The position numbers and the translations under genes were made by a program. From NCBI RefSeq assembly GCF_031119625.1, contig NZ_JAVHZV010000010.1, positions 186,001 through 250,000 of the forward strand: 64,000 nt of DNA, read 5' to 3'. Positions 8,281 through 16,600 of this stretch are shown here, in pieces. This stretch comes from Pseudomonas sp. G34. GTDB lineage: Bacteria; Pseudomonadota; Gammaproteobacteria; Pseudomonadales; Pseudomonadaceae. Below the pieces are notes generated by a model. It was not told the origin of the DNA. It did no database searches and saw only the letters and a list, made by a program, of their open reading frames with translations. Positions within the stretch are counted from its first letter, which is position 1. Each line of letters starts with the position of its first letter.

Positions 8281-8859
8281 ATGCGCCTGTGCATTTTCTG
8301 CGGTTCCAATGCGGGCACCAATCCCGTCTATCTCCAGGCGGCTACCCGCCTCGGCCAAACCCTCGCCAAGGCCGGCATCGGCCTGGTGTACGGCGGCGCC
8401 TCCGTCGGCCTGATGGGCGCGGTGGCCAACGCCGCGCTGGAGGCAGGCGGCGAGGTGATCGGCGTAATCCCGCGCTCGCTGTGGGAAAAGGAGGTGGCCC
8501 ATACCGGCCTCGATGACCTGCGTATCGTCGACTCCATGCACCAGCGCAAGGCGCTGATGGCCGACCTGTCGGACGGCTTCATCGCCCTGCCCGGCGGCGT
8601 CGGCACCCTGGAAGAATTGTTCGAGGTGTGGACCTGGGCACAACTCGGCCACCACCAGAAGCCCTGCGCGCTGCTCAATATCAACGGCTACTACGACCGC
8701 CTCGCCGGGTTTCTCGATCACATGGTCGACGAAGCCTTCGTCAAGGCGCCGCACCGCGAGATGCTGATCGTCGAGCAGGATATCGACGCGCTGCTGGCAG
8801 CGATCGATGGCTATGAAGCACCGCAGGTGGGCAAATGGATCGGTCGGCAGGAAACCTGA
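8281..8859 (+). CDS. LOG family protein (TIGR00730), cytokinin-riboside-monophosphate phosphoribohydrolase-like
   Basis: 192 aa Rossmann-fold protein with the family signatures 'CIFCGSNAGTNP' at the N terminus, 'YGGASVGLMG' (~38-47) and the catalytic 'PGGVGTLEE' (~103-111, with Arg/Glu active site neighbours). LOG enzymes hydrolyse nucleoside 5'-monophosphates, releasing base and ribose-5-phosphate. Bacterial members were long misannotated as lysine decarboxylases. A ribosome site (AGGGA, ~8270) precedes the ATG at 8281. It is divergent from the chelatase gene with only 122 bp between starts, so the promoters must overlap. Its physiological substrate here is not visible from context. Confidence 0.9.
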   Translation: MRLCIFCGSNAGTNPVYLQAATRLGQTLAKAGIGLVYGGASVGLMGAVANAALEAGGEVIGVIPRSLWEKEVAHTGLDDLRIVDSMHQRKALMADLSDGFIALPGGVGTLEELFEVWTWAQLGHHQKPCALLNINGYYDRLAGFLDHMVDEAFVKAPHREMLIVEQDIDALLAAIDGYEAPQVGKWIGRQET

Positions 8860-8874
8860 TTACGACTCAGTGAC

Positions 8875-8937
8875 TGTGGGAGCGCGCCATGCGCGCGAAT
8901 CGCGGGCATGGACTGGGCGTCCCCGCCCGCTCCCACA
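8875..8937. repeat. REP-like palindromic repeat
   Basis: Imperfect palindrome with outer arms TGTGGGAGCG / CGCTCCCACA and a GCGCGAATCGCGGGCATG core. It is the same family as 3447-3496, with single arms near 12784-12806 and 59313-59332. It follows the LOG gene stop and could also serve as its 3' end structure. Confidence 0.7.
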
Positions 8938-9037
8938 TAACCCCTTGTACCTCTTGGAATAACAGAGTCCATTCACTACCGACGCTTGCAATCACACACA
9001 CCCTGGATTACTTTCGAGCCATTCAACGGAGCCGCAC

Positions 9038-9169
9038 ATGTCCACATCCCTGATCCTGAACGCCACCCGCCTCGATGCAGCCTGCATCGTGATCGCGCGT
9101 GCCCAGGCATCGGTGGTCGCTGCAGCTTCGTATTTTTATGGGTATTGGTTTAGCTACAGGCGCGCCTGA
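9038..9169 (+). CDS. Putative leader peptide 1, rich in Tyr/Phe/Trp, upstream of DAHP synthase
   Basis: 43-aa ORF starting at an ATG with GGAG at 9028-9031 (6-nt spacing). The last 12 residues are SYFYGYWFSYRR, that is four Tyr, two Phe and one Trp within nine codons (residues 32-40), followed by a stop at 9167. The codons TAT TTT TAT .. TAT TGG TTT .. TAC resemble the sensor run of an attenuator leader. A perfect intrinsic terminator follows ~50 nt later. The first product gene downstream makes the first committed step of aromatic amino acid synthesis, so ribosome stalling at starved aromatic codons would fit. No similarity to a known protein is recognised; function as a leader peptide is inferred from composition and position. 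Confidence 0.7.
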   Translation: MSTSLILNATRLDAACIVIARAQASVVAAASYFYGYWFSYRRA

Positions 9170-9220
9170 TACCCCACAGGCGCCCTAGTAACCCAGGGTC
9201 GCCACCAGACAGTTTCTCGA

Positions 9221-9259
9221 AACCCCCGGTCGGCCTCCCGACCGGGGGTTTTGTTTTTT
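9221..9259 (+). terminator. Intrinsic terminator in the DAHP synthase leader (attenuator)
   Basis: The stem AACCCCCGGTCGG / CCGACCGGGGGTT is a perfect 13-bp match around a CCTC loop, followed directly by a T-rich tract with one G interruption. It lies between the two aromatic-rich leader peptides and ~180 bp before the DAHP synthase gene, on the same strand. It has no gene of its own to terminate other than the short leader ORF, so it is best read as an attenuator. The region 9160-9215 contains GGCGCC and GGGTCGCC blocks that could compete for pairing. Confidence 0.85.
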
Positions 9260-9292
9260 CCGGCACATCGATTGTTCACAGAGGATTTCACC

Positions 9293-9397
9293 ATGACCGC
9301 CTACACCACCTACCAAACCTATTACCGCTACAGCTGGCGATTTATCGGCGCTCACGCCGCTCAACCACTCAATCGAACATCCCATCGAGCCAGATAG
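9293..9397 (+). CDS. Putative leader peptide 2, Tyr-rich, immediately upstream of DAHP synthase
   Basis: 34-aa ORF with a good ribosome site (AGAGGA at ~9280-9285) and ATG at 9293. Its N-terminal part MTAYTTYQTYYRYSWRF contains five Tyr (six counting both of the YY pair), one Trp and one Phe within 17 residues. The tail is unremarkable. The stop at 9395-9397 is 43 bp before the preferred start of the DAHP synthase. It sits after the terminator, so it could report aromatic aminoacyl-tRNA supply at the level of translation of the downstream gene. Unusual composition, a real ribosome site and position support a leader function; there is no direct proof of translation. Confidence 0.65.
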   Translation: MTAYTTYQTYYRYSWRFIGAHAAQPLNRTSHRAR

Positions 9398-9440
9398 TGC
9401 GCCGCGCGCGGTAATGTCCGCGCCGGCCGAGGAAATCACC

Positions 9441-10529
9441 ATGTCCGTAGCCGTCAACTCCCGCTCCACCGCCAAAGCCGCCGACCTGCACCTGGTCGCC
9501 CAGCCGAGCCGCCGCCACACCTCGCCACTGCCAACCGCCAGCCAGTTGCGCGAAGAACTGCCCCTCTCCGCGGCCCTTGCCCGCCAGGTGCAGCAACAGC
9601 GCCACTCGATCCGCGCCATTCTCGACGGTCACGACCCGCGCCTGCTGGTGGTGGTCGGCCCCTGCTCCCTGCACGACGATGCAGCGGTACTCGAATACGC
9701 CGAGCGCCTGGCCGCCCTCAGCCAGCGGGTGGGTGATCGCCTGCTGCTGGTGATGCGCGCCTACGTCGAGAAACCGCGCACCACGGTGGGCTGGAAGGGC
9801 CTGGTCTACGACCCGGCGCTGGATGGCAGCGGCGACATGGCCGAAGGCCTGCGCCGCTCGCGCAAATTGATGCTCAGGCTGCTGGAGCTGGGCCTGCCGT
9901 TGGCCAGCGAGATCCTCCAGCCACTGGTGGCCGGCTACTTCGACGACCTGCTCGGCTGGGCGGCGATCGGCGCACGCACCAGTGAATCCCAGGTGCATCG
10001 CGAGCTGGTCAGCGGTTTGGAAATGCCGGTGGGCTTCAAGAACGGAACCGACGGCAGCCTCGGCATCGCCTGCGACGCCATGCGCTCGGCAGCCCATGCC
10101 CATCAGCACTTCGGCGTCGATGGCCATGGCCGCCCGGCACTGGTGCACACCCACGGCAACCCGGACACCCACCTGGTGCTGCGCGGCGGCCACGCGGGGC
10201 CGAACTACGACGCCGCCAGTGTCGCCACCGCCCGCGCCGAACTGCAGCGCCAGGGCATCGCGCCGCGGATCATGGTCGACTGCAGCCATGCCAACAGCGG
10301 CAAGAACCCGCTGCGCCAGCCCGAGGTACTGAGCAACGTGCTTGACCAGCGCCTGGCCGGCGACGGCGCCCTGCGTGCGGTGATGATCGAAAGCCACCTG
10401 TTCGACGGTGCCCAGAGCCTTGGCGGCGAGTTGCGCTACGGTGTATCGATCACCGACGGCTGCCTCGGCTGGGCGGGCACCGAGCGCATGCTGGTGGACG
10501 CTGCCATCCGTATGCGCCACTTGGTCTGA
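9441..10529 (+). CDS. 3-deoxy-7-phosphoheptulonate (DAHP) synthase, class I
   Basis: 362 aa type I (AroF/G/H-like) enzyme that condenses phosphoenolpyruvate and erythrose-4-phosphate, the first step of the shikimate pathway. Hallmarks: 'VVGPCSLHD' (~72-80, metal-binding Cys), 'EKPRTTVGWKG' (~108-118), 'GARTSESQVHRE', 'GFKNGTDGS', 'LRGGHAGPNY', 'DCSHANSGKN' and 'SITDGCLGW'. The start at 9441 is chosen because GAGGA lies 7 nt upstream; an in-frame ATG at 9414 has no ribosome site. Which aromatic acid inhibits it cannot be read safely. Two aromatic-rich leader peptides and a terminator upstream suggest control by attenuation. Its nearness to cobN and chlD genes also occurs in other pseudomonads as far as I recall. 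Confidence 0.92.
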   Translation: MSVAVNSRSTAKAADLHLVAQPSRRHTSPLPTASQLREELPLSAALARQVQQQRHSIRAILDGHDPRLLVVVGPCSLHDDAAVLEYAERLAALSQRVGDRLLLVMRAYVEKPRTTVGWKGLVYDPALDGSGDMAEGLRRSRKLMLRLLELGLPLASEILQPLVAGYFDDLLGWAAIGARTSESQVHRELVSGLEMPVGFKNGTDGSLGIACDAMRSAAHAHQHFGVDGHGRPALVHTHGNPDTHLVLRGGHAGPNYDAASVATARAELQRQGIAPRIMVDCSHANSGKNPLRQPEVLSNVLDQRLAGDGALRAVMIESHLFDGAQSLGGELRYGVSITDGCLGWAGTERMLVDAAIRMRHLV

Positions 10530-10535
10530 CCACCG

Positions 10536-10607
10536 GTAGCCTGGCGTTGAGCGCAGCGATACCCAGGGGCGCACTTCCCGGGTGTCGCTACGCTCGACCC
10601 AGGCTAC
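10536..10607. repeat. Long imperfect inverted repeat between converging genes
   Basis: The arms GTAGCCTGG.GTTGAGCG.AGCGATACCCAGG and CCCGGGTGTCGCTACGCTCG.CCCAGGCTAC pair over roughly 30 bp with few mismatches. It lies between the converging DAHP synthase and ABC-F genes and may act as a bidirectional 3' structure. A one-arm relative occurs at 3408-3438, so it is a dispersed element. Confidence 0.7.
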
Positions 10608-10620
10608 GACAGCCCATCGA

Positions 10621-12231
10621 TCACGCCCTCTGGTACTGCCAACCCTGCGCCGTCCACTGCAGGCGATCGGTGATCGCCAATGCCTCGATGAAGGCCGCGT
10701 CGTGGGAGACCACGATCAGCGCCCCACGGTAGTCGCGCAGCATGGTTTCGACGGCCAACAGCGAATCGAGATCGATATGGTTGTCGGGCTCGTCGAGCAG
10801 CAACAGCGGCGCCGCCGGCTCGCTATCGATCACCCCGGCCAGCGCCAGCTTCAGGCGTTCACCACCACTGAGCCGTGCACAGGGCAGCAACGCCCGATGA
10901 GCATCCAGTCCCAGGTGCATCAGCCGAGTGCGGGCCAGCGCTTCGGGCAACCCGTGGTTGCACCGGCGCAAGTGCTCGAGCGCGCTTTGCGCCGCGGGCA
11001 GGCAGGACAGTTGTTGATCCAGGTAGGCCAGCGGCACCTCGACCCGACACGCTCCGGCAACGGCTGATAGCCTACCGGCGAGCATCGCCAGTACGCTCGA
11101 CTTGCCACAACCGTTGGGCCCGGTGATCGCCAGCCGGCGTGGGCCGAACAGGTCGATATCCGGCAGGCTGGCAGCCGAGAACGGCGCTTGCACAGCGCGC
11201 AGGCTCAACACCCGCTTGCCCTCGGGCAGGGTTACAGCACCGCCATGCAGCTGGATTCCCTGGTTCTCATCGACCTGCGCGGCGGCCTCACGCACCGCGC
11301 CATCGAGCCCGCTACGAGCTTCTTGCAGGCGCTGCTGCAAACGGCCGGCGCTGTTCTCGCTACGGCTCTTCTGCTGACCCAGGAGGATTGGCGCCTGGTT
11401 GCTGTCCCGTGCGCCTCGCGCTCCGTTGGCAGCTCTACGCTGCTGGCGCTGCTGCTGTGCCTGCAACGCCCGCTCGCCCCGTTTGCGTTCGGTACGGGCA
11501 TGCCCCAATGCATGCTGGGCGGCTTGTCGCTCACGTAACAGAGCGTCCCGGTAGACGCTGTAATTGCCGCCGTAGCCGCGCAGCCCGCCTGGCGACAGTT
11601 CGACGATACGCTGCATGCCGTCGAGCAGTTGCCGATCATGGCTGATCACCAGCAGGCCTCCCGGCCACTGCTGCAGGCGCTCATACAGACGCTGACGGCT
11701 GGCTTGATCCAGGTGGTTGCTGGGCTCATCGAGAATCAGCAGGTCGGCGCCGCTGAAAAACATGCCAAGCAGCACCACCCGCGTGCGCTCGCCGCCGCTG
11801 AGCATGGCGGCCGGGGTTTGCAGGGAGAGGTGACCAAGGCCCTCGTCGCGCAACGCCGCGTGCAGACGCTCGGCGATATCCCAGCGGCCTTCGAGCGTCT
11901 CGACATCGTCCTCGTCCATGCAGCCTGCAGAGACGCGACCCAGCGCATCGAACGGCGCAGCAAAACCCAGCAGGTCGACCACCCGCGTTCCATCGGCCAC
12001 CTCGATATCCTGAGGCAGATAGGCGACCTGCGCCTGCCCGGTGATGCGCCCTGCGCTCGGCTGCAAGCGCCCGGCGAGCAGACGGCCGAGCACGCTCTTG
12101 CCGGCGCCATTGCGCCCCACCAGGCCGGTGTGCCGGGTATCGAAGGTTTCGCTCAGTTCATCGAACAGCGGCTGGCCGTTGGAAAAATGAAAGGACACGC
12201 GCTCGAGCGCGATAACAGGCGAGTTCGTCAT
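10621..12231 (-). CDS. ABC-F family ATPase (two nucleotide-binding domains, no membrane segments)
   Basis: 536 aa with tandem ABC domains. Domain 1 has Walker A 'GRNGAGKS' (39-46), signature 'LSGGERTRV' and Walker B 'LLILDEPSNHLD'. A ~90-residue Arg/Gln-rich helical linker follows ('RTERKRGERALQAQQQRQQ'). Domain 2 has 'GPNGCGKSS', 'LSGGERLKLAL' and 'LLLLDEPDNHIDL'. ABC-F proteins bind the ribosomal E site and relieve stalling; some give antibiotic resistance. Which subgroup this belongs to is unclear. The start at 12231 (MTNSPVIALERVSF) is chosen over an upstream TTG-type extension because GGAG lies 6 nt before it. Two tiny ORFs and a hairpin precede it. Convergent with the DAHP synthase gene. 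Confidence 0.88.
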   Translation of the reverse strand: MTNSPVIALERVSFHFSNGQPLFDELSETFDTRHTGLVGRNGAGKSVLGRLLAGRLQPSAGRITGQAQVAYLPQDIEVADGTRVVDLLGFAAPFDALGRVSAGCMDEDDVETLEGRWDIAERLHAALRDEGLGHLSLQTPAAMLSGGERTRVVLLGMFFSGADLLILDEPSNHLDQASRQRLYERLQQWPGGLLVISHDRQLLDGMQRIVELSPGGLRGYGGNYSVYRDALLRERQAAQHALGHARTERKRGERALQAQQQRQQRRAANGARGARDSNQAPILLGQQKSRSENSAGRLQQRLQEARSGLDGAVREAAAQVDENQGIQLHGGAVTLPEGKRVLSLRAVQAPFSAASLPDIDLFGPRRLAITGPNGCGKSSVLAMLAGRLSAVAGACRVEVPLAYLDQQLSCLPAAQSALEHLRRCNHGLPEALARTRLMHLGLDAHRALLPCARLSGGERLKLALAGVIDSEPAAPLLLLDEPDNHIDLDSLLAVETMLRDYRGALIVVSHDAAFIEALAITDRLQWTAQGWQYQRA

Positions 12232-12285
12232 GAATGACTCCAGGCAATGCCGTGAAAACGCGCGGCACAAGGCCACGACGAAAGA

Positions 12286-12323
12286 TCACAGGTCGTGCGA
12301 GCACGACGGCATTACTGGCGCAT
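12286..12323 (-). promoter_or_regulatory. Possible uORF/hairpin leader of the ABC-F gene
   Basis: On the minus strand, 55 nt before the ABC-F start, a GGAG-preceded ATG opens a 3-codon ORF (M-R-Q-stop). Its TAATG overlap opens an 8-codon ORF (MPSCSHDL-stop). The second ORF coincides with a perfect 7-bp hairpin GTCGTGC TC GCACGAC (12292-12307). ABC-F genes are often controlled by short leader ORFs, so this is a candidate; it rests on pattern only. Confidence 0.35.
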
Positions 12324-12859
12324 TGGACGAAACTCCGCAGGGGAATGGACGGTTAGGCTAAACCCAAGGTCAGGTCAGGGCAACCGAGGCGACTTGTAAA
12401 ACCGAAAAAACGCCGAAGGAAGCTTCAAGGCAAGAGCTGGCGGTCATCGCTGGCTTTGTAATGTCTTTCTTGTGCAAAAGTAACTGACGACGCCAATCGC
12501 CCCTTCAGGAGGCCGAGTGGAATCGTTGTGGAGAGGGTTGAGCGACATGGATGTCGCGAGAGCCGCGATGGGCCAAGGATGGCCCTTCGCGGCGGGCCCT
12601 CGGAACAATGATGAAGCGAGGGAACCCCGGCGAAGCCGGGGCCGGATGTCGGGGCTAGACCTTTTGGTTTCTTTTGGGGCAATGCCAAAAGAAACCCGCT
12701 CGCCAGAGCGGAACCGAGCGCACAAGCAACTCGGTAATGCTAGCGGGCTAATTCTGGAGGAATGGGCTATGTCCATTATTTTCGCGGGCATGGCCCGCTC
12801 CCACAGATAGAGGTCTTACGGCCGCTAGCGCCACTTTCCGGCCAACGCGCCAACAGACC
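12324..12859. repeat. Gene-free stretch with a GGTTTCTTTTGG hairpin element and a REP half
   Basis: No credible gene. 12666-12696 is a perfect 12-bp hairpin (GGTTTCTTTTGG / CCAAAAGAAACC, 7-nt loop). It is embedded in a block (about 12460-12720) resembling a common intergenic element of pseudomonads. 12784-12806 is one REP arm ending GCCCGCTCCCACAG. Short ORFs on both strands here (up to 115 codons) lack ribosome sites and recognisable domains. Confidence 0.6.
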
Positions 12860-15800
12860 TCAGCTTTCTTCGCTATCGAGCAGCAGGTTTTCCAGGGCTT
12901 CACGGTACTCGCCCGGCTTCTGCCACAGGCCGCGTTGCTGGGCTTCGAGCAGGCGCTCGATAATATCCTGCAGGGCGCCGGGGTTGTGCTGCTGGATGAA
13001 ATCGCGGGTGCCTCTGTCCATCAGGTAGGCGTCGGTGAGCAGGGCGTACTGGTGGTCGTCGACCAGCTCGCTGGTGGCGTCGAAGGCGAACAGGTAGTCG
13101 ATGGTCGCGGCCAGTTCGAAGGCGCCCTTGTAGCCGTGGCGCTTCATGCCCTCGATCCACTTGGGGTTGGCCGCGCGGGCGCGCACCACCCGCCCCAGCT
13201 CCTGCTTGAGGGTGCGGATGCGCGGGGTGTCGGGCTGGCTGTTGTCACCGAAGTAGCTGGCCACCTTGCCACCACGCAGGGTTTCCACGGCCGCCAGCAT
13301 GCCGCCCTGGAACTGGTAGTAGTCGTTGGAATCGAGGATGTCGTGCTCGCGGTTGTCCTGGTTGTGCAGCACCGCCTGCATGCGCTCCAGGCGCTCGGCG
13401 AACTGCTCGCGGGCCGGCGCGCCCTCCGCGCCCTTGCCGTAGGCGTAGCCGCCCCAGTTCAGGTACACCTCGGCCAGGTCCGCGCGGTTTTCCCACAGGC
13501 GTTCTTCGATGGCGTTCTGCACGCCGGCGCCATAGGCGCCGGGCTTGGAGCCGAAGATCCGCCAGCCGGCCTGGCGCCGTGCCTCGAGCTCGTCCAGCCC
13601 GCCATCCTGCAGCGTCAGGGCTTCCTGCCAGACCCGGGCGGACAGCGGGTTCATGTCCGGCGCCTCGTCCAGATCGGCGACCGTCTGCACGGCATCGTCG
13701 AACAGGCGGATCAGATTGGCGAAGGCATCACGGAAGAACCCGGATACCCGCAGGGTCACGTCGACACGCGGGCGACCGAGCTGCTCCAGGGGCAGCACTT
13801 CGAAACGCTCGACCCGCCCGCTGCCGGCCTGCCAAATCGGGCGCACGCCCATCAGCGCCATGGCCTGGGCGATATCGTCGCCGCCGGTGCGCATGGTCGC
13901 GGTGCCCCACACCGACAGGCCAAGCTGGCGCAGGTGGTCGCCTTGATCCTGCAGGTGCCGTTCGAGCAAGCGGTCGGCGGCCTGCACGCCGAGGCGCCAG
14001 GCGGTGGGCGTGGGCAGGTTGCGCACATCCACGGAGTAGAAATTGCGCCCGGTCGGCAGCACATCGAGGCGCCCACGGCTCGGCGCACCACTGGGGCCGG
14101 AGGGCACGAAGCGGCCATCGAGGGCGTCGAGCAGACCGTGCATCTCGGCATCGCCACAAGCATCCAGCAACGGCGCGATATGGCTGCGCAGGCTGTGCAG
14201 CACCGTTTCACTGATCGGGCCGACAGATTCGCCACCTTCGATCAGTCGCAAGCCCAACAGCTCGAGTCGCTCACGGGTGTCGCCAAAACTGCGCCAGGGC
14301 TCATCGCTCAGATCAGCCAAAATCTCCGGACGCGGGCCCATCCACGGCGCCGCCATCTCGCAATCGAGGGGGTCGAAGTCAAGGGCCAGATCATCGGCCA
14401 GCGCGCGCAGCAGGCTGGCATTGCTGCCCTGCCCGTCGCCACGCGGAATGCGCAGCAGCGCCAGCAAGGTATCGCGGCGCAGGGTGCCGCTCGGCGATTC
14501 GCCGAACACATGCAGGCCATCACGGATCTGCGACTCCTTGAGGTCGCACAGGTAGGCGTCGAGTTGCGGCAGCCAACTGGCGGGGTCGTCATTGAGCTGC
14601 AGGCCCAGCTCACGGTCGAGGCTGGCCTCGCGCACCTTGTGCAGAATCTCGCCACGCAGCTCACTGGCGCGGCGCAGGTCGAGCTGGCTGGCGTCGTAGT
14701 ACTCGTCGGCCAGCCGCTCCAGGTCACGCAGCGGGCCGTAGCTCTCGGCACGGGTCAGCGGCGGCATCAGGTGGTCGATGATCACCGCCTGGGTGCGCCG
14801 CTTGGCCTGGGCACCTTCGCCGGGGTCGTTGACGATGAACGGGTAGATATTCGGCAGCGCACCGAGAATTGCCGTCGGCCAGCAGCTTTCCGACAGGCCG
14901 ACGCTCTTGCCCGGCAACCACTCCAGGTTGCCGTGCTTGCCGACGTGGATCACCGCATTGGCCTCGTATACCTGGCGCATCCAGAAATAGAAGGCCAGGT
15001 AGCCGTGCGGCGGCACCAGATCCGGGTCGTGATAGACCGCCGCGGCATCGACCTGATAGCCACGGGCCGGCTGGATGCCGACGAAGGTCAGGCCAAAACG
15101 CAGGCCGGCGATCATCAGCCGGCCTGCGCGGAACATCGGATCGTTCTCGGGCGAGCCCCAGCGCTCCAGCACCGCCTGGCGATTGGCTTCGGGCAGGGTG
15201 GCAAAGAAATGCTGGTAGTCGTCCAGCACCAGGCTTTGCGCGCAGGGCCGCAGGTCGAGGTTGTCGAGATCGTTGGTCACGCCGCCGAGCAGCTGGTGGA
15301 TCAGCGCCGTGCCGCTGTCCGGCAGCGCCTCGACCGGATACCCCTGCTGCTGCAGGGCCTGGAGAATATTCAGTGCCGCCGCTGGCGTATCCAGGCCGAC
15401 GCCGTTGCCGATACGGCCGTCGCGGGTCGGGTAGTTGGCCAGTACCAGGGCGATGCGCTTATCCACAGCCGGAAGGCGCTGCAAATCGGCCTGACGGCGC
15501 GCCAGTTCGGCGACGAAATCCATGCCGGGCAGGTGCGCGCGGTAACAGACCACATCGCTCTGGCTGCGCTCGCTGCGAAAGGCCAGGCCCTTGAAGCTGA
15601 TCGGCCGGGTGATCAGCCGGCCGTCCAGTTCCGGCAGCGCGATATGCATGGCCAGGTCGCGGGGGCCGAGGCCCTGGGCGTTGCCTTGCCATTGCTCCTC
15701 GCTGTCCAGCGCACAGAGCGCCTGCAGCACCGGCACGTCACGGCGGAACGGCCGCGCCTGGGGCGACTCCGGGTTGGACTGGGCAAAACCGGTGGTGTTG

Positions 15801-16588
15801 ATGATCACGCTGGCGCCCACTTCGTCGAGCCAGCTCTCGACCTGGGCCATGCAGGCCGCCTCCTTGAGACTGGCCACGGCGATGGGCAACGGGTTGAGGC
15901 CCTGGGCCTGCAGGCGCTGGCAGAAGGTGTCGACGAAGGCGGTGTTGGCCGCCTGCACATGGGTGCGATAGAACAGCAACGCGGCCACCGGTGCATCGGC
16001 CTGCCAGTCGGCGCGCCAGTCCTGCAGCGTGGCATTGCCCGGCCGTGGGTGATACAGGCCGACCCGCGGCAGCGGGTGCGGCGGCTGCCAACGGTAGTCA
16101 CGGCCCAGGTAGCGCTCGGCGATGCAGTTGAAGAACTGCCGTGCGTTATCCACCCCGCCCTGGCGCAGGTACTGCCAGAGCCGCTCGGCATCCTCGGCGG
16201 TCACGTTGCCCAGCGCCGTGAGCTCGGGGTCGGGGTTATCGCAGCCCGGCACCAGGATCAGCGTCTTGCCCTGCCCCGCCAGCTCCACCAGCCGCTCGAT
16301 ACCGTAGCGCCAGTAGCTGACGCCACCATGCACGGAAATCATGATGACCTTGGCGTGCCTGAGCACCTGCTCGACGTAGAAGTCCACCGAGGCGTTGTTG
16401 CCCAGTTGCGCCGGGCTGGCCAGGCGCAGGCTGGGGTAATCCTCGGGCAGATGGCGGGCAACTTCGGCCAGCAGCGACAGGTGCGAATCGCCGGTGCACA
16501 GCACCACCAGCTCGGCGGGGGTCTGGCCGAGGTCGGCGATGCTGTCGGCCGGCAGCGACTGGCCGGGCTGGGTACGCAGCAGGTGCAT
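12860..16588 (-). CDS. cobN: Aerobic cobaltochelatase large subunit CobN
   Basis: 1242 aa, the length expected for the large porphyrin-binding subunit that inserts Co2+ into hydrogenobyrinic acid a,c-diamide. Family features include the N-terminal 'HLLRTQPG' region, 'VIMISVHGGVSYWRYGIERL', the central 'FYFWMRQVYEANAVIHVGKHGNLEWLPGKSVGLS' block (about residues 528-561, conserved in CobN/ChlH/BchH) and the C-terminal 'DGGLDELEARRQAG...' segment. The start ATG is 12 bp after the cobW stop, so the two are an operon downstream of a cobalamin riboswitch. The usual CobS and CobT partners are not in the window. The ChlI/ChlD-like ATPase gene at 6474-8158 probably fills their role. Confidence 0.95.
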   Translation of the reverse strand: MHLLRTQPGQSLPADSIADLGQTPAELVVLCTGDSHLSLLAEVARHLPEDYPSLRLASPAQLGNNASVDFYVEQVLRHAKVIMISVHGGVSYWRYGIERLVELAGQGKTLILVPGCDNPDPELTALGNVTAEDAERLWQYLRQGGVDNARQFFNCIAERYLGRDYRWQPPHPLPRVGLYHPRPGNATLQDWRADWQADAPVAALLFYRTHVQAANTAFVDTFCQRLQAQGLNPLPIAVASLKEAACMAQVESWLDEVGASVIINTTGFAQSNPESPQARPFRRDVPVLQALCALDSEEQWQGNAQGLGPRDLAMHIALPELDGRLITRPISFKGLAFRSERSQSDVVCYRAHLPGMDFVAELARRQADLQRLPAVDKRIALVLANYPTRDGRIGNGVGLDTPAAALNILQALQQQGYPVEALPDSGTALIHQLLGGVTNDLDNLDLRPCAQSLVLDDYQHFFATLPEANRQAVLERWGSPENDPMFRAGRLMIAGLRFGLTFVGIQPARGYQVDAAAVYHDPDLVPPHGYLAFYFWMRQVYEANAVIHVGKHGNLEWLPGKSVGLSESCWPTAILGALPNIYPFIVNDPGEGAQAKRRTQAVIIDHLMPPLTRAESYGPLRDLERLADEYYDASQLDLRRASELRGEILHKVREASLDRELGLQLNDDPASWLPQLDAYLCDLKESQIRDGLHVFGESPSGTLRRDTLLALLRIPRGDGQGSNASLLRALADDLALDFDPLDCEMAAPWMGPRPEILADLSDEPWRSFGDTRERLELLGLRLIEGGESVGPISETVLHSLRSHIAPLLDACGDAEMHGLLDALDGRFVPSGPSGAPSRGRLDVLPTGRNFYSVDVRNLPTPTAWRLGVQAADRLLERHLQDQGDHLRQLGLSVWGTATMRTGGDDIAQAMALMGVRPIWQAGSGRVERFEVLPLEQLGRPRVDVTLRVSGFFRDAFANLIRLFDDAVQTVADLDEAPDMNPLSARVWQEALTLQDGGLDELEARRQAGWRIFGSKPGAYGAGVQNAIEERLWENRADLAEVYLNWGGYAYGKGAEGAPAREQFAERLERMQAVLHNQDNREHDILDSNDYYQFQGGMLAAVETLRGGKVASYFGDNSQPDTPRIRTLKQELGRVVRARAANPKWIEGMKRHGYKGAFELAATIDYLFAFDATSELVDDHQYALLTDAYLMDRGTRDFIQQHNPGALQDIIERLLEAQQRGLWQKPGEYREALENLLLDSEES

Positions 16589-16600
16589 GACGGGCGCCGG

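Noticed and set aside
9414..9416. ATG 27 bp upstream of the chosen DAHP synthase start
   Set aside because: No ribosome site before it; 9441 has GAGGA at proper distance and MSVAVNS fits the family N terminus.
12444..12810. Several 60-115-codon ORFs between the ABC-F gene and cobN
   Set aside because: They run through a hairpin-bearing repeat on both strands with no start signals.
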